Shown one piece after another: positions 50,485 to 59,036 of a DNA stretch of 64,000 bases; positions within the stretch are counted from its first letter, which is position 1; each line of letters begins with the position of its first letter. The notes below the pieces were generated by a model that saw nothing but the letters and a program-made list of their open reading frames with translations, searched no databases and was not told the origin of the DNA. This DNA comes from Sphingobium sp. AP50 (GTDB lineage: Bacteria; Pseudomonadota; Alphaproteobacteria; Sphingomonadales; Sphingomonadaceae). The stretch spans positions 62,001-126,000 of the forward strand of contig NZ_FNYZ01000015.1 of NCBI RefSeq assembly GCF_900109095.1. The letters are read 5' to 3'. The translations under genes and the position numbers were made by a program.

Positions 50485-51381
50485 ATGAGCCATCGCCTTC
50501 CCATCGCCGCCCTGCTCGCATCGCTGAGCGCCGTCCCCGTGCTTGCCGCCGATGCGCCCGCGACCACGCCTTCCGCCGTCGTGGCGCAGGCACCGGCCTC
50601 CGCTTGGCGCGCCATTCCGGCCGAGGAATTGCTGGTGATGACGATCGAGGGCGGCAAGCGGGTCGTCATCCAGCTTGCACCGGCCTTCGCGCCGCGCCAC
50701 GTCGCCAATATTCAGGCGCTGGCGAAGGCGCATTGGTGGGACGGGACCAGCATCAACCGGGTGCAGGATAATTATGTGGTTCAATGGGGCGACGCGACCG
50801 AGAAGAAGCCGATGCCGCCCGGCTTGTCCGTCACCAGTACGGAGGATTATACCGTGTCGATCGCCAATCGGCGGCTGGCGATCACGCCTTTGCCCTATGC
50901 CGATCCCTATGCGGCCAAGGCCGGCTTTGTCGGCGGCTGGCCGGTGGCGATGGATGGATCGGCCGCCTGGCTGCCGCATTGCTATGGCGCGGTCGGCGTG
51001 GGCCGCAATATCTCGCCCGATGCCGGGACCGGCGCGGAACTCTACACCGTGATCGGGCAGGCGCCGCGTCAGCTCGATCGCAACATCGCGGTGGTGGGGC
51101 GGATTATCGAGGGCATGGCGAACCTGTCGAGCCTGCCGCGCGGCACCGGAGACCTCGGCTTCTACACGCCGCAGGAACATCAGGTGCCGATCTTGTCCGT
51201 GCGCCTTGCCAGCGAGTTGCCGGAGGCGGAACGGCCGCATTTTCAGGTGATGGACGTCGCGTCGCCCAGTTTCGCGGATTATCTGCGCCTGCGCGCCAAC
51301 CGGAAAGATGATTTCTACGATCGTCCCGCCGGCGGCGTGGACATCTGCAATGCGCCGGTGCCGGTCAGGGCTGCGCCATAA
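50485..51381 (+). CDS. Exported cyclophilin-type peptidyl-prolyl isomerase
   Basis: Protein of 298 residues with a signal peptide (1-21, VLAAD) and a cyclophilin fold (about 48-260). Landmarks: VVIQLAPAFAPRHVANIQAL, WWDGTSINRVQDNYVVQWGD, and the late GTGAELYTVIGQAPRQLDRN. It would help fold periplasmic proteins. The catalytic Arg region (INRVQDNYVVQ) is present but much of the rest diverges, so activity is not certain. It is next to the tRNA-Ser gene and is a single-gene unit. Confidence 0.85.
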   Translation: MSHRLPIAALLASLSAVPVLAADAPATTPSAVVAQAPASAWRAIPAEELLVMTIEGGKRVVIQLAPAFAPRHVANIQALAKAHWWDGTSINRVQDNYVVQWGDATEKKPMPPGLSVTSTEDYTVSIANRRLAITPLPYADPYAAKAGFVGGWPVAMDGSAAWLPHCYGAVGVGRNISPDAGTGAELYTVIGQAPRQLDRNIAVVGRIIEGMANLSSLPRGTGDLGFYTPQEHQVPILSVRLASELPEAERPHFQVMDVASPSFADYLRLRANRKDDFYDRPAGGVDICNAPVPVRAAP

Positions 51382-51448
51382 GCGATTTCAAGCCTGATGC
51401 CGCATCCGATGTTTGGAAATGGCATCTCCTGTGCCGAAATCGCGCCCA

Positions 51449-51916
51449 TCAAAGACGTAGCCCGCGCAGGCGATAGCCCTGCCAGTTGCGGATGCGGCGG
51501 ATGGCAAAGCTGGTGCGGATTGCCGATACACCGGGCAGGCGCGCCAGACAGTCGCGATGGATGGCGTCGAAGCCCTTCAGGTCTGCCGCCGCTACCCGCA
51601 ACAGATAGTCGGCCTGCCCAGCCATCAGATGGCATTCCAATATTTCGGGGAAGTCCGCCACGGCCGTTTCGAACCGGTCCATCGTCTCGCGGCTCTGGCT
51701 GGTCAGCGACATCTCGACAAAGGCGTGCAGCGTCAGGCCCAGTGCCTCCGGGTCCAGTTGCGCCGCATAGCCCGCGATCAGCCCGGCATCCTCCAGCGAC
51801 TTGATGCGCCGGTGGCAGGCGGAAGCGGACAGGCCGATATGCTCGCCCAGTTCCGCCATCGACCGGCGTGAGTCGGCCTGCAACGCTTCCAGCAACGCGA
51901 CATCGAACCGATCCAT
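51449..51916 (-). CDS. Lrp/AsnC-family regulator, likely of alanine dehydrogenase
   Basis: Transcription factor of 155 residues. N-terminal helix-turn-helix (SMAELGEHIGLSASACHRRI) and C-terminal RAM ligand-binding domain (CHLMAGQADYLLRVAAADL). Divergent from alanine dehydrogenase with a strong dyad site between; such pairs are known as AlaR/AdeR type regulators that activate the enzyme in response to alanine. Its start is 3 bases from the dyad, so it likely controls its own expression. Confidence 0.9.
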   Translation of the reverse strand: MDRFDVALLEALQADSRRSMAELGEHIGLSASACHRRIKSLEDAGLIAGYAAQLDPEALGLTLHAFVEMSLTSQSRETMDRFETAVADFPEILECHLMAGQADYLLRVAAADLKGFDAIHRDCLARLPGVSAIRTSFAIRRIRNWQGYRLRGLRL

Positions 51917-51919
51917 GCA

Positions 51920-51957
51920 ATGATATCCTGATAAATATAATTTATGCAGGATATCAT
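51920..51957. promoter_or_regulatory. Dyad operator between the Lrp gene and ald
   Basis: Perfect inverted repeat, ATGATATCCTG (51920-51930) and CAGGATATCAT (51947-51957), around a 16-base A/T-rich core (ATAAATATAATTTATG) that is itself nearly palindromic. Lrp-family sites have this form. It lies 3 bases beyond the Lrp start codon and 113 bases upstream of ald. Confidence 0.75.
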
Positions 51958-52070
51958 CCTGATCCTCTCAGCCAAAGCCGGAAAATCAGGGAACATAAAC
52001 CGACTCGTCTGCGCTATCCTGTGGTCATGAGGATGCGCATCGGCGCGCCGCCTGATTTTTTCGGAGAGTC

Positions 52071-53189
52071 ATGATGATCGTCGGCACCGTCAAAGAGATC
52101 AAGAATCACGAATATCGCGTCGGCCTGACGCCCGAAAGCGTGCATGAACTGACCGCCCATGGGCATCGCGTACTGGTGGAAAGCGGCGCGGGCGAGGGGA
52201 TCGGCGCGCATGACGCACTGTACGAAAAGGCGGGTGCCGAAATCGTCGCGACCGCCGCCGAGATTTTCGCCACGGCGGACATGATCGTGAAGGTGAAGGA
52301 GCCGCAGGCCGTAGAGCGCGCCATGCTGCGCTCCGGCCAGATTCTCTACACCTATCTCCACCTCGCCCCCGATCCGGAGCAGACCCGCGACCTGATCGCC
52401 TCTGGCGCGACCTGCATCGCCTATGAAACCGTGACCGACGCTAGCGGCGGCCTGCCGTTGCTCAAGCCCATGAGCCAGGTGGCTGGCCGCATGGCGATTC
52501 AGGCTGGCGCCACCGCACTGGAAAAGGCGCATGGCGGCCGTGGCGTGCTGCTGGGCGGCGTGCCGGGCGTGCTCCCGGCCAAGGTCGCGGTGATCGGCGG
52601 CGGTGTCGTCGGCTTCAACGCGGCGCAGATGGCGGCGGGCCTGGGCGCAGACGTCACCATTCTCGACCGCAGCCCCGAAGTGCTGGAAAAGCTGGGCATG
52701 TATTTCGAGGCGCGGGCCAAGACCCGTTTCTCCAACCGCGCGAACCTGGCCGAATGCGTGGCCGAGGCCGATCTGGTGATCGGCGCGGTGCTGATCCCCG
52801 GCGCCGCCGCGCCCAAGCTGGTCAGCGCGGAAATGCTCAAGACCATGAAGAAGGGGGCGGTGCTGGTCGACGTCGCGATCGATCAGGGCGGCTGCTTTGA
52901 AACCAGCCACGCCACCACCCATGCCGATCCGACCTATATCGTCGATGGCGTGGTCCATTATTGCGTCGCCAACATGCCCGGCGCGGTCGCCCGCACCAGC
53001 ACCTATGCGCTTAACAATGTGACGCTGCCCCATGCGCTGCGCATCGCCGAACTGGGCTGGAAGGAAGCGCTGCGCCGCGATCCGCACCTGCGCGAAGGGC
53101 TCAATGTCTGGGACGGCAAGGTGACCTATCGCGCCGTCGCCGACGATCTGGGCCTGCCCTACTCCCCGGCGGAAGAAGCGATCGCCTGA
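52071..53189 (+). CDS. ald: Alanine dehydrogenase
   Basis: NAD-dependent enzyme of 372 residues that reversibly deaminates L-alanine to pyruvate and ammonia. KEIKNHEYRVGLTPESVHEL at the start and the nucleotide-binding VAVIGGGVVGFNAAQMAAGLG are diagnostic; catalytic Lys and His lie in KVKEPQ and YTYLHLAPD. Asp near LVDVAIDQGGCFETS also matches. CGGAGAG precedes a double ATG, so the start could be 52071 or 52074. A terminator follows at 53238. Confidence 0.95.
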   Translation: MMIVGTVKEIKNHEYRVGLTPESVHELTAHGHRVLVESGAGEGIGAHDALYEKAGAEIVATAAEIFATADMIVKVKEPQAVERAMLRSGQILYTYLHLAPDPEQTRDLIASGATCIAYETVTDASGGLPLLKPMSQVAGRMAIQAGATALEKAHGGRGVLLGGVPGVLPAKVAVIGGGVVGFNAAQMAAGLGADVTILDRSPEVLEKLGMYFEARAKTRFSNRANLAECVAEADLVIGAVLIPGAAAPKLVSAEMLKTMKKGAVLVDVAIDQGGCFETSHATTHADPTYIVDGVVHYCVANMPGAVARTSTYALNNVTLPHALRIAELGWKEALRRDPHLREGLNVWDGKVTYRAVADDLGLPYSPAEEAIA

Positions 53190-53237
53190 TCCCTGCAGGC
53201 GGTGATCCGGCGCTCCGACAGGCGCCGGACAAAAAGC

Positions 53238-53278
53238 GGCGTCAGCTCCTTCCTGGAGCTGACGCCCTTTATTTTTCT
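53238..53278 (+). terminator. Rho-independent terminator after ald
   Basis: Perfect 12-base stem GGCGTCAGCTCC (53238-53249) / GGAGCTGACGCC (53255-53266), 5-base loop, followed by CTTTATTTTTCTT. Confidence 0.9.
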
Positions 53279-53444
53279 TGCGCCTTTGATCCAGCAATTC
53301 CGGGCATTGTTTCCCGATCGCGTCAGCCCTCGGCAGAATCTGTTGCGGGTTCCGCCCCCTTGTTCGTCTAGCCGGGACAGGGGGACATGACCACATGCCC
53401 CCCATGCATCCTGGTTCCGCCGAAGAGAGGCATGGTTTAACGTC

Positions 53445-53537
53445 ATGGTCGATTACCCAAAATTCGCCGCCTTGATCCGCAACGGCGAACGCAGCAATGT
53501 GCGCGTTCGCAGCACTGTGCAGAAAGGGGCGCGCTGA
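53445..53537 (+). CDS. Possible short leader ORF before tauE-like gene
   Basis: Frame of 30 codons, MVDYPKFAALIRNGERSNVR and a basic end, whose stop overlaps the start of the TauE/SafE gene (TGATG). Several in-frame Arg codons and the overlap suggest translational coupling, but there is no ribosome binding site I would rely on. It could be a chance frame. Listed as tentative. Confidence 0.3.
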   Translation: MVDYPKFAALIRNGERSNVRVRSTVQKGAR

Positions 53538-54367
53538 TGTCTGGTGATCTTATGACCTGGCTCGTTCCGCTTGTCGCCATGCTGGCGGCGGGTCTGCTCG
53601 CCGGCTTTGCGGCGGGCATCTTCGGCATCGGCGGCGGTTTCGTCGTCGTGCCTGCGCTGCTGGTCGTGCTGCCCCTGCTGGGCGGTACGAAGGACGCCAT
53701 CGCTCATGTCGCGATCGGCACGTCGGCCGCGACCATCATCGTCACCTCGATCCGCTCGCTCCTCTCCCATGCCAAGCGCGGAGCGGTGGAGTTCGAAGTG
53801 CTCAAGACATGGGCGCCCTGGATCATCCTGGGCTGCGGCGCCGGCGTGATGCTGGCCAGCCATGTCGATGGCACGACGCTCAAGATGATCTTCGGCGGCG
53901 GCGTCATCCTCATGTCGCTCAACTTCCTGCTGCCCAAGGTCAGCGGCAAGGTGCTGAGCGAAAACATGCCCTCGGGCATGCTGCGGGTCGGCATCGCCGG
54001 TGGCCTCGGCACCTTCTCGTCGCTGCTGGGCATTGGTGGCGGCACCATCGCCATCATGGTGATGACGCTCTGCGGCCGCACCATCCACCGCGCCATCGCC
54101 ACCGCTTCGGGTATCGGCACGCTGATCGCGATCCCGACGACCATCGGCTTTGCCATCATCGGCCTCAAGGAAGGCGGCCTGCCCTGGGGTTCGCTGGGCT
54201 ATATCAACCTGCCCGCTACCTTCGCCATCGCCTCCATGTCGATGCTGACCGCGCCGCTCGGTGTCGCCGCCGCGCACAGCCTGCCCGCCGGCCCGCTCAA
54301 GAAGATCTTCGGCATCTATCTGCTGATCATCGGCGCCCTGATGCTCCGCGCCGGCCTGAAGGTCTGA
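53537..54367 (+). CDS. TauE/SafE-family sulfite exporter-like permease
   Basis: Inner-membrane protein of 276 residues with about eight transmembrane helices. Typical features are the repeated GIFGIGGGFVVVPALLVVLP (N-half) and LLGIGGGTIAIMVMTLCG (C-half) glycine motifs, each starting a four-helix bundle. Members export sulfite or organosulfonates, or take up related acids. No sulfur-metabolism gene is adjacent, so the substrate is open. Start at 53537 overlaps the short leader frame's stop. Confidence 0.88.
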   Translation: MSGDLMTWLVPLVAMLAAGLLAGFAAGIFGIGGGFVVVPALLVVLPLLGGTKDAIAHVAIGTSAATIIVTSIRSLLSHAKRGAVEFEVLKTWAPWIILGCGAGVMLASHVDGTTLKMIFGGGVILMSLNFLLPKVSGKVLSENMPSGMLRVGIAGGLGTFSSLLGIGGGTIAIMVMTLCGRTIHRAIATASGIGTLIAIPTTIGFAIIGLKEGGLPWGSLGYINLPATFAIASMSMLTAPLGVAAAHSLPAGPLKKIFGIYLLIIGALMLRAGLKV

Positions 54368-54392
54368 TCCCTTCCACCATCGGTCGATCTGA

Positions 54393-54481
54393 AACGGCCG
54401 TCAGTGACGGGCTAGGGCCCATCGACACGTCACCATCTGACTGTCGGTAGGCCCTAACAGCCTTTGTCACTGGCGGCCGTT
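54393..54481. repeat. Long imperfect inverted repeat before a response regulator gene
   Basis: Arms AACGGCCGTCAGTGAC (54393-54408) and GTCACTGGCGGCCGTT (54466-54481), with an inner AGGGCC / GGCCCT pairing (54414-54419, 54450-54455). Near-perfect over 16 bases at the ends. The centre GACACGTCACC shows no clear homology. It sits 27 bases upstream of the regulator gene. Confidence 0.7.
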
Positions 54482-54507
54482 GCCGTTATGGATAAGGCGG
54501 GGGGATT

Positions 54508-55221
54508 ATGGGGCAGGCCGATCAGATTAGCATTTTGCTGGTGGAGGATGACGATGCCGCGCGCGCCAATATCGCCGGCATCCTGACCGGCGCGGGCATG
54601 ACCGTGGAGCAGGCAGCCGATGGCGCCACCGGGCTGCATCGCGCGGGCGGCGGCAGCCATGACGTGATCATCCTCGACCGGATGCTGCCGCACCTGACCG
54701 GCATCGACATCGTCACCCGGCTGCGCGTTGCGGGGGTGGGTGCGCCGGTGCTGATGCTGTCCGCGCTCGGCCGCAGCGAACATCGGGTCGAGGGGCTGGA
54801 AAGCGGCGTCGACGATTATCTGGCCAAGCCCTTCGAACCGGACGAACTGGTCGCCCGCGTCCGGGCGCTGTGGCGTCGCGCCAATCGCGGCGGCAGCCAT
54901 GATCCGGTGCTGCTGTTCGGCGATCTGGAATGCCATGTGAAGGCGCGCACCGCCTTCCGCAACGGACGGCATCTGCCGCTCTCGCCCAAGGAATTCGAAC
55001 TTTTCCGCTATCTGATGGACCATGCCGGCGAAGTGGTGACGCGCGAAATGCTGCTGCGCCATGTGTGGAAACTAAACTTCGATCCCCAGACCAATGTCGT
55101 GGACGTCAATGTCGGCCGGTTGCGGCGCAAGCTGGAAGACGGATTTGACGGCCCGGTGCTGGAAACCGTTTGGGGCACGGGCTATCGCTTGATCGCGGCA
55201 TCGGCGCCCGCCAGTGCCTAG
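54508..55221 (+). CDS. OmpR-family response regulator
   Basis: Regulator of 237 residues. Receiver domain with Asp57 (VIILDRMLPHLTG) as phosphoacceptor, acidic pocket VEDDDAARA and Lys in LAKPFEPDE. A winged-helix C-terminus follows (LSPKEFELFRYLMDHAGEVV, DVNVGRLRRKLED). The stop overlaps the kinase start by eight bases, so both are translated from one mRNA. The first part of the operon's promoter lies beside the long inverted repeat at 54393-54481. Confidence 0.93.
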   Translation: MGQADQISILLVEDDDAARANIAGILTGAGMTVEQAADGATGLHRAGGGSHDVIILDRMLPHLTGIDIVTRLRVAGVGAPVLMLSALGRSEHRVEGLESGVDDYLAKPFEPDELVARVRALWRRANRGGSHDPVLLFGDLECHVKARTAFRNGRHLPLSPKEFELFRYLMDHAGEVVTREMLLRHVWKLNFDPQTNVVDVNVGRLRRKLEDGFDGPVLETVWGTGYRLIAASAPASA

Positions 55222-56566
55222 ACCCGGCCTGCTGCGGTCTGTCTTCGGCCGTGTCACTCTCTCCGCGCTACTGGTCAGTCTGCTTTCCACCCTGGCCCTG
55301 TTTCTGGTCGTCCAGAAGATCGTCGACGATGACGGCCGCACCATGTTGGCGCGGGAAGTCGATACCGATCTTGCGGGCCTTGCCGACATCTATCTCAGCG
55401 GAGGCGGCTCGGAACTGCGCGATCGCATGAGCGATCGTCTGGCCGTCAACCGGGAGGATGGCGAACGCAGCTGGTATCTGCTGGCCGACGCCAATGGCCG
55501 GATATTGGCCGGCAATCTCGATCGCTGGCCCGCCATCGCGCCCGAAGTGTCGGAAGCGCGCTTCGTCGTCCTGCCCGATGGCGAGCGCATGTTCGCGCGC
55601 GCGACCCAATTGGGACCAACGACCCGTCTGGTCGTGGGGCGCAGCAATTATCGCGGCGAAGCGCTGCTTACCCGGCTGGCCGTCGCCTTCTCCATCGCCG
55701 GGGCGGGCATCGCTCTCCTCAGCCTGATCGCAGGGCATTTTGCTGCCCGCCGCCTGCGCGCGCGGGTGGGCATGGTGAATGCCACTTTCGACGCCGTGCG
55801 CGCCGGCAGCATCACGGCGCGGGCGCCCAGCGCCGGGGACAATGACGAACTGGCCGAACTGGCCGCCAATACCAACACCATGCTCGACCAGCTCGAACGA
55901 CTGGTGGAGGCGCAGCGCGCCGTGTCGGATCAGACCGCGCATGAAATCCGCACGCCGCTGATGCATCTCGACACGCGTATCCTCAAGGCGATGGAGGGTA
56001 CGCAGGACGAAGCGCTGCTGCGCACGCTGGAACAGTCGCGCGGGGAAATTCGCGGCGTCGTGCGCCTGCTCGATTCGCTGCTGGATATCGCCAGTACGCA
56101 GGCGATGCGTGGCGACCTGCGCGGTCTGGCCGATGTCGACCTCAGCGATATCGCCGAAAGCCTGGCCGACCTCTACGGCGCCAGTGCCGAGGAGCTGGGC
56201 ATCGGTTTCCATGCCCGGATCGCGTCGGGCGTGCATTTCCGGGCCGATCCGATGCAGATGACGCGGCTGATGTCCAACCTGCTCGACAATGCCTTCAAAT
56301 ATGTGCCGAGCGGCGGTTCCGTCACGCTGCAACTGGCGCCAGGGCCGCATATCATCGTGCAGGATGACGGGCCGGGCATCCCCTGTGCCGATCGGGAGCG
56401 GGTGTTCGATCGCTATGTCCGGCTTGACGGCGCGCGGGGCGGGGGGCATGGCTTGGGCCTGTCGCTCGCACGGGCGATTGCGGAACGGCATGCGCTGTCG
56501 CTGCATGTGGAAGACGCCGCGCCGGGGGCGCGGTTCGTCGTTCAGCCGGAGAAGGGCGATGATTAG
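55214..56566 (+). CDS. Sensor histidine kinase
   Basis: Membrane kinase of 450 residues starting at a GTG inside the regulator gene. Two transmembrane helices (about 13-35 and 155-178) frame a periplasmic part of about 120 residues. A HAMP-like linker follows, then H box AHEIRTPLMHLDTR, N box NLLDNAFKYVPSGG and G boxes DDGPGIPCADRE, GHGLGLSLA. Tail overlaps the next gene by eight bases. Signal unknown. Confidence 0.93.
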   Translation: MPRPGLLRSVFGRVTLSALLVSLLSTLALFLVVQKIVDDDGRTMLAREVDTDLAGLADIYLSGGGSELRDRMSDRLAVNREDGERSWYLLADANGRILAGNLDRWPAIAPEVSEARFVVLPDGERMFARATQLGPTTRLVVGRSNYRGEALLTRLAVAFSIAGAGIALLSLIAGHFAARRLRARVGMVNATFDAVRAGSITARAPSAGDNDELAELAANTNTMLDQLERLVEAQRAVSDQTAHEIRTPLMHLDTRILKAMEGTQDEALLRTLEQSRGEIRGVVRLLDSLLDIASTQAMRGDLRGLADVDLSDIAESLADLYGASAEELGIGFHARIASGVHFRADPMQMTRLMSNLLDNAFKYVPSGGSVTLQLAPGPHIIVQDDGPGIPCADRERVFDRYVRLDGARGGGHGLGLSLARAIAERHALSLHVEDAAPGARFVVQPEKGDD

Positions 56567-57110
56567 GTTGCTCATGTCGGGATTGCTGCTCGCTGCCGCG
56601 CCGGTTGTCGACACGCAGCCTATCGACCCGGTATTGCACACCCTGATGGAGGGCGACGCTGCGCAGGCGCATGGCGACCCCGATACGCTGATCGACATGG
56701 CCCAACTGCTCGACACGCTGGGCGCGAAGCCGGCGGAGGGGCAGGAAGATCTGGCCGCGCTCTGGACGCGGGAGGCCAGCGATCATGGCGCCAACGGATC
56801 GCCGCTGGCTTATCGGGGGCGGGCGCTCGGCCCGGCCTATCGGCGCGGATCGCTCAATGCCGGCGGCACCGTCACCATGCGGCAGCTTTTCTTCGCGGGC
56901 CAGCGGGCGCAGATTTCGGTCGCGCCCTCCGGCCCCACCGCCAAATTGTCGGTGAGGGTACGCAACGCCGACGGCGGCACGCTGTGCGCCAAGCCGGTCG
57001 GCGGCCCACAGGCCGATTGCGCCTGGATGCCGATTTTCACCGACCGCTTCGACATCGTCATAGCCAATAGCGGCGCGGAACCGGCGGCTTTCTATCTGGT
57101 CGTGCGTTGA
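56559..57110 (+). CDS. Exported hypothetical protein of the kinase operon
   Basis: Protein of 183 residues with a cleavable-like N-terminus (MIRLLMSGLLLAAAPVV) and no recognized domain. The C-terminal half is beta-rich with paired Cys (GGTLCAKPVGG, ADCAWMPI). It overlaps the histidine kinase gene, so it is co-translated. A periplasmic role, perhaps sensing or helping the kinase, is plausible from position alone. Confidence 0.6.
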   Translation: MIRLLMSGLLLAAAPVVDTQPIDPVLHTLMEGDAAQAHGDPDTLIDMAQLLDTLGAKPAEGQEDLAALWTREASDHGANGSPLAYRGRALGPAYRRGSLNAGGTVTMRQLFFAGQRAQISVAPSGPTAKLSVRVRNADGGTLCAKPVGGPQADCAWMPIFTDRFDIVIANSGAEPAAFYLVVR

Positions 57111-57284
57111 CCCTTCAGGGCGCTGATTTCATTCGATAAAGATGCAGATCATCGCCGATATCCCCGGCGCGACCCATCGCTGACTCCGCTCGCTTCATCC
57201 CTTCTGCACATCCGTTCAGGCGCAAACAGCGCGGGTCGGTGCGTTATGTTCATCATGGTTCACACCAGCAGGAAGGAGAAAACC

Positions 57285-57662
57285 ATGATCCGTTCGAAGA
57301 TATTTGCCGCCGCCGCGCTGCTTGGTTCCGCCACGCTGGCGCTGCCCGTCGCCGCGATCGCCCAGGCACCGGTGGTCAGCTATGAGGAACAGCTCGCCAA
57401 GGTAGAGGACCAGCTGGCCTATCAGGCGCCGATCGCCGGGGTCGAGAACAACTATTGGTTCAACTATCAGACCGATCTGGCCGAAGCCCGCAAGGAACTG
57501 ACCAAGGATCTGCGCCATGCCACCGATGCCGAGGATAATCGCGATGCCTGGGACGAATATCGCGCCGAACTGGCCGATGCCCGCGGCGACTATGCCAAGG
57601 AAATGGCCGAAAAGGGCTATCCGGTCGGCGAAGTCCGCGTCCTGACCGACAATGGCCGCTAA
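57285..57662 (+). CDS. Exported small hypothetical protein
   Basis: Protein of 125 residues. A signal peptide (1-27, AAIAQA) is followed by a charged helical region with repeated acidic-aromatic stretches (ENNYWFNYQTDLAEARKELT, DAWDEYRAELADARGDYAKE). AAGGAGAAAACC precedes the ATG. No known family. A periplasmic coiled-coil-like protein is a fair description. Single gene, divergent from nothing on its left. Confidence 0.7.
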   Translation: MIRSKIFAAAALLGSATLALPVAAIAQAPVVSYEEQLAKVEDQLAYQAPIAGVENNYWFNYQTDLAEARKELTKDLRHATDAEDNRDAWDEYRAELADARGDYAKEMAEKGYPVGEVRVLTDNGR

Positions 57663-57696
57663 TCCGCATTGATTGAGGGGGAGGGGCGCTTCCCCC

Positions 57697-58908
57697 TCAG
57701 TCCGCATCCGGATCGCGGAAATTCAGCCGCCGCGTGACGGTATAGTCCAGCACGCCGACCAGCAGATAGCTGATCCCCTGCTTCAGCAAGGTCAGGAAAG
57801 TGCGGCTGGCCCGATGCTCCGCCAGGCTGATCGCCCGGCTTTGCCCGGCCTCCTGCGTGATGAAGGCGCGCATGGTCGCGGCGAAATCCCGGTCCTCCAC
57901 CCGCAGCATCACTTCCAGATTCAGGAACAGGCTGCGCATGTCGAAATTGGCCGATCCAATGAACACCGCGTCATCGATGACGATCAGCTTCATATGCAGC
58001 TTGCAGGGCTGATATTCGTAAATCTCGACCCCGCGCCGCAACAGCGGCCCATAGAGCAGACGCGCCGCCGCCACCGTCGCGCCATTGTCCGACCGGGTCG
58101 GCAGGATGATGCGCGCGCCCTTGCGCCGCGCCGCCCGCGCTATCCGCTTCAACATGCCCCGGCCGGGCGAGAAATAGGCCGCGATCATGTCGACCCGCCC
58201 GGCATGTTCCAGATCATGTTTCACCACCTGCGCCCAGGGGCTCAGGCGCCGGGTCGGTCCGCCGATCAGCCAGCGAAACGGTTCGGCCGGGTCATGATGC
58301 AATTCGGGGTGCCATTGCCGCACCATGCGGCGCAGCGTGCGGAATCGCTGCTTCTTCGTCGCCACCCATCGCCATAGCTGGCCATACCAGCGCACCATCG
58401 CCTCGACCTGATCGCCTTCGACCAGCAGGCCGATGTCGCGCCAGCAATCCTCCGCCGGAATGCCGAAATAGCCATCCTCGACATTGAACCCGCCCATCAG
58501 CATCCGCGTCTCGTCGGCAATGGCCATCTTCTGGTGATTGCGGATCAGATAGCGAGTCGATCGCCGCGTCCCGAAGCGGGCGAAATGCGCGCCCGCCTCG
58601 ATCAGCGGGGCAAAGAAGCTGTCGGGCGTGTGCGACGATCCGAACCCGTCGACCATCAGCGTCACGGCGACACCGCGCGCCCGTGCCGCGATCAGCGCGT
58701 CGCGCACCAACGTCCCGCTGCCATCGCTCGCAAAGATATAATAATAGAGTTTCAGGCTGTGCTTTGCGCCCTCGATCAGCGCGATCAGCGCGTCCCGTAT
58801 CGCCGGTCCGTCCGTGATCAGGCGCAGGTTGTTGCCATGCAGATCGGCACGAATATCATCCGCGTTCGCACTGGATGCGACAGGGGCGGGGGCGGGCTGG
58901 ATGGTCGC
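57697..58908 (-). CDS. Phospholipase D-family protein, cardiolipin synthase type
   Basis: Protein of 403 residues with two HKD motifs: NHQKMAIADETRMLMGGFN (first) and HMKLIVIDDAVFIGSANFDM (second). It has the usual tail-spacing and no long membrane anchors beyond short hydrophobic parts, like bacterial cardiolipin synthases of the ClsB/YbhO group. It would join phosphatidylglycerols or transfer phosphatidyl groups. The start at 58908, after GAAAGGGG, is preferred; an ATG at 58947 is an alternative. The stop is close to the preceding gene's end (convergent). Confidence 0.88.
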   Translation of the reverse strand, partial: ATIQPAPAPVASSANADDIRADLHGNNLRLITDGPAIRDALIALIEGAKHSLKLYYYIFASDGSGTLVRDALIAARARGVAVTLMVDGFGSSHTPDSFFAPLIEAGAHFARFGTRRSTRYLIRNHQKMAIADETRMLMGGFNVEDGYFGIPAEDCWRDIGLLVEGDQVEAMVRWYGQLWRWVATKKQRFRTLRRMVRQWHPELHHDPAEPFRWLIGGPTRRLSPWAQVVKHDLEHAGRVDMIAAYFSPGRGMLKRIARAARRKGARIILPTRSDNGATVAAARLLYGPLLRRGVEIYEYQPCKLHMKLIVIDDAVFIGSANFDMRSLFLNLEVMLRVEDRDFAATMRAFITQEAGQSRAISLAEHRASRTFLTLLKQGISYLLVGVLDYTVTRRLNFRDPDAD

Positions 58909-59036
58909 CATGCCCCTTTCATGCCGCTTTTGGGTGGGGTGCGCCATGGCTTTATGGCCTTTTCATTGACTCTTTATGGTGGCGCTGCTAGTCGGCGGGT
59001 TCACGACTTTCCTTCCGTTTTTGCAGGAGGCCCTGT

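Noticed and set aside
53206..53213. CTCCGACA resembling the arabinose-locus motif
   Set aside because: It lies downstream of ald in a hairpin-rich stretch, lacks the flanking TA and is not near a start; probably chance.
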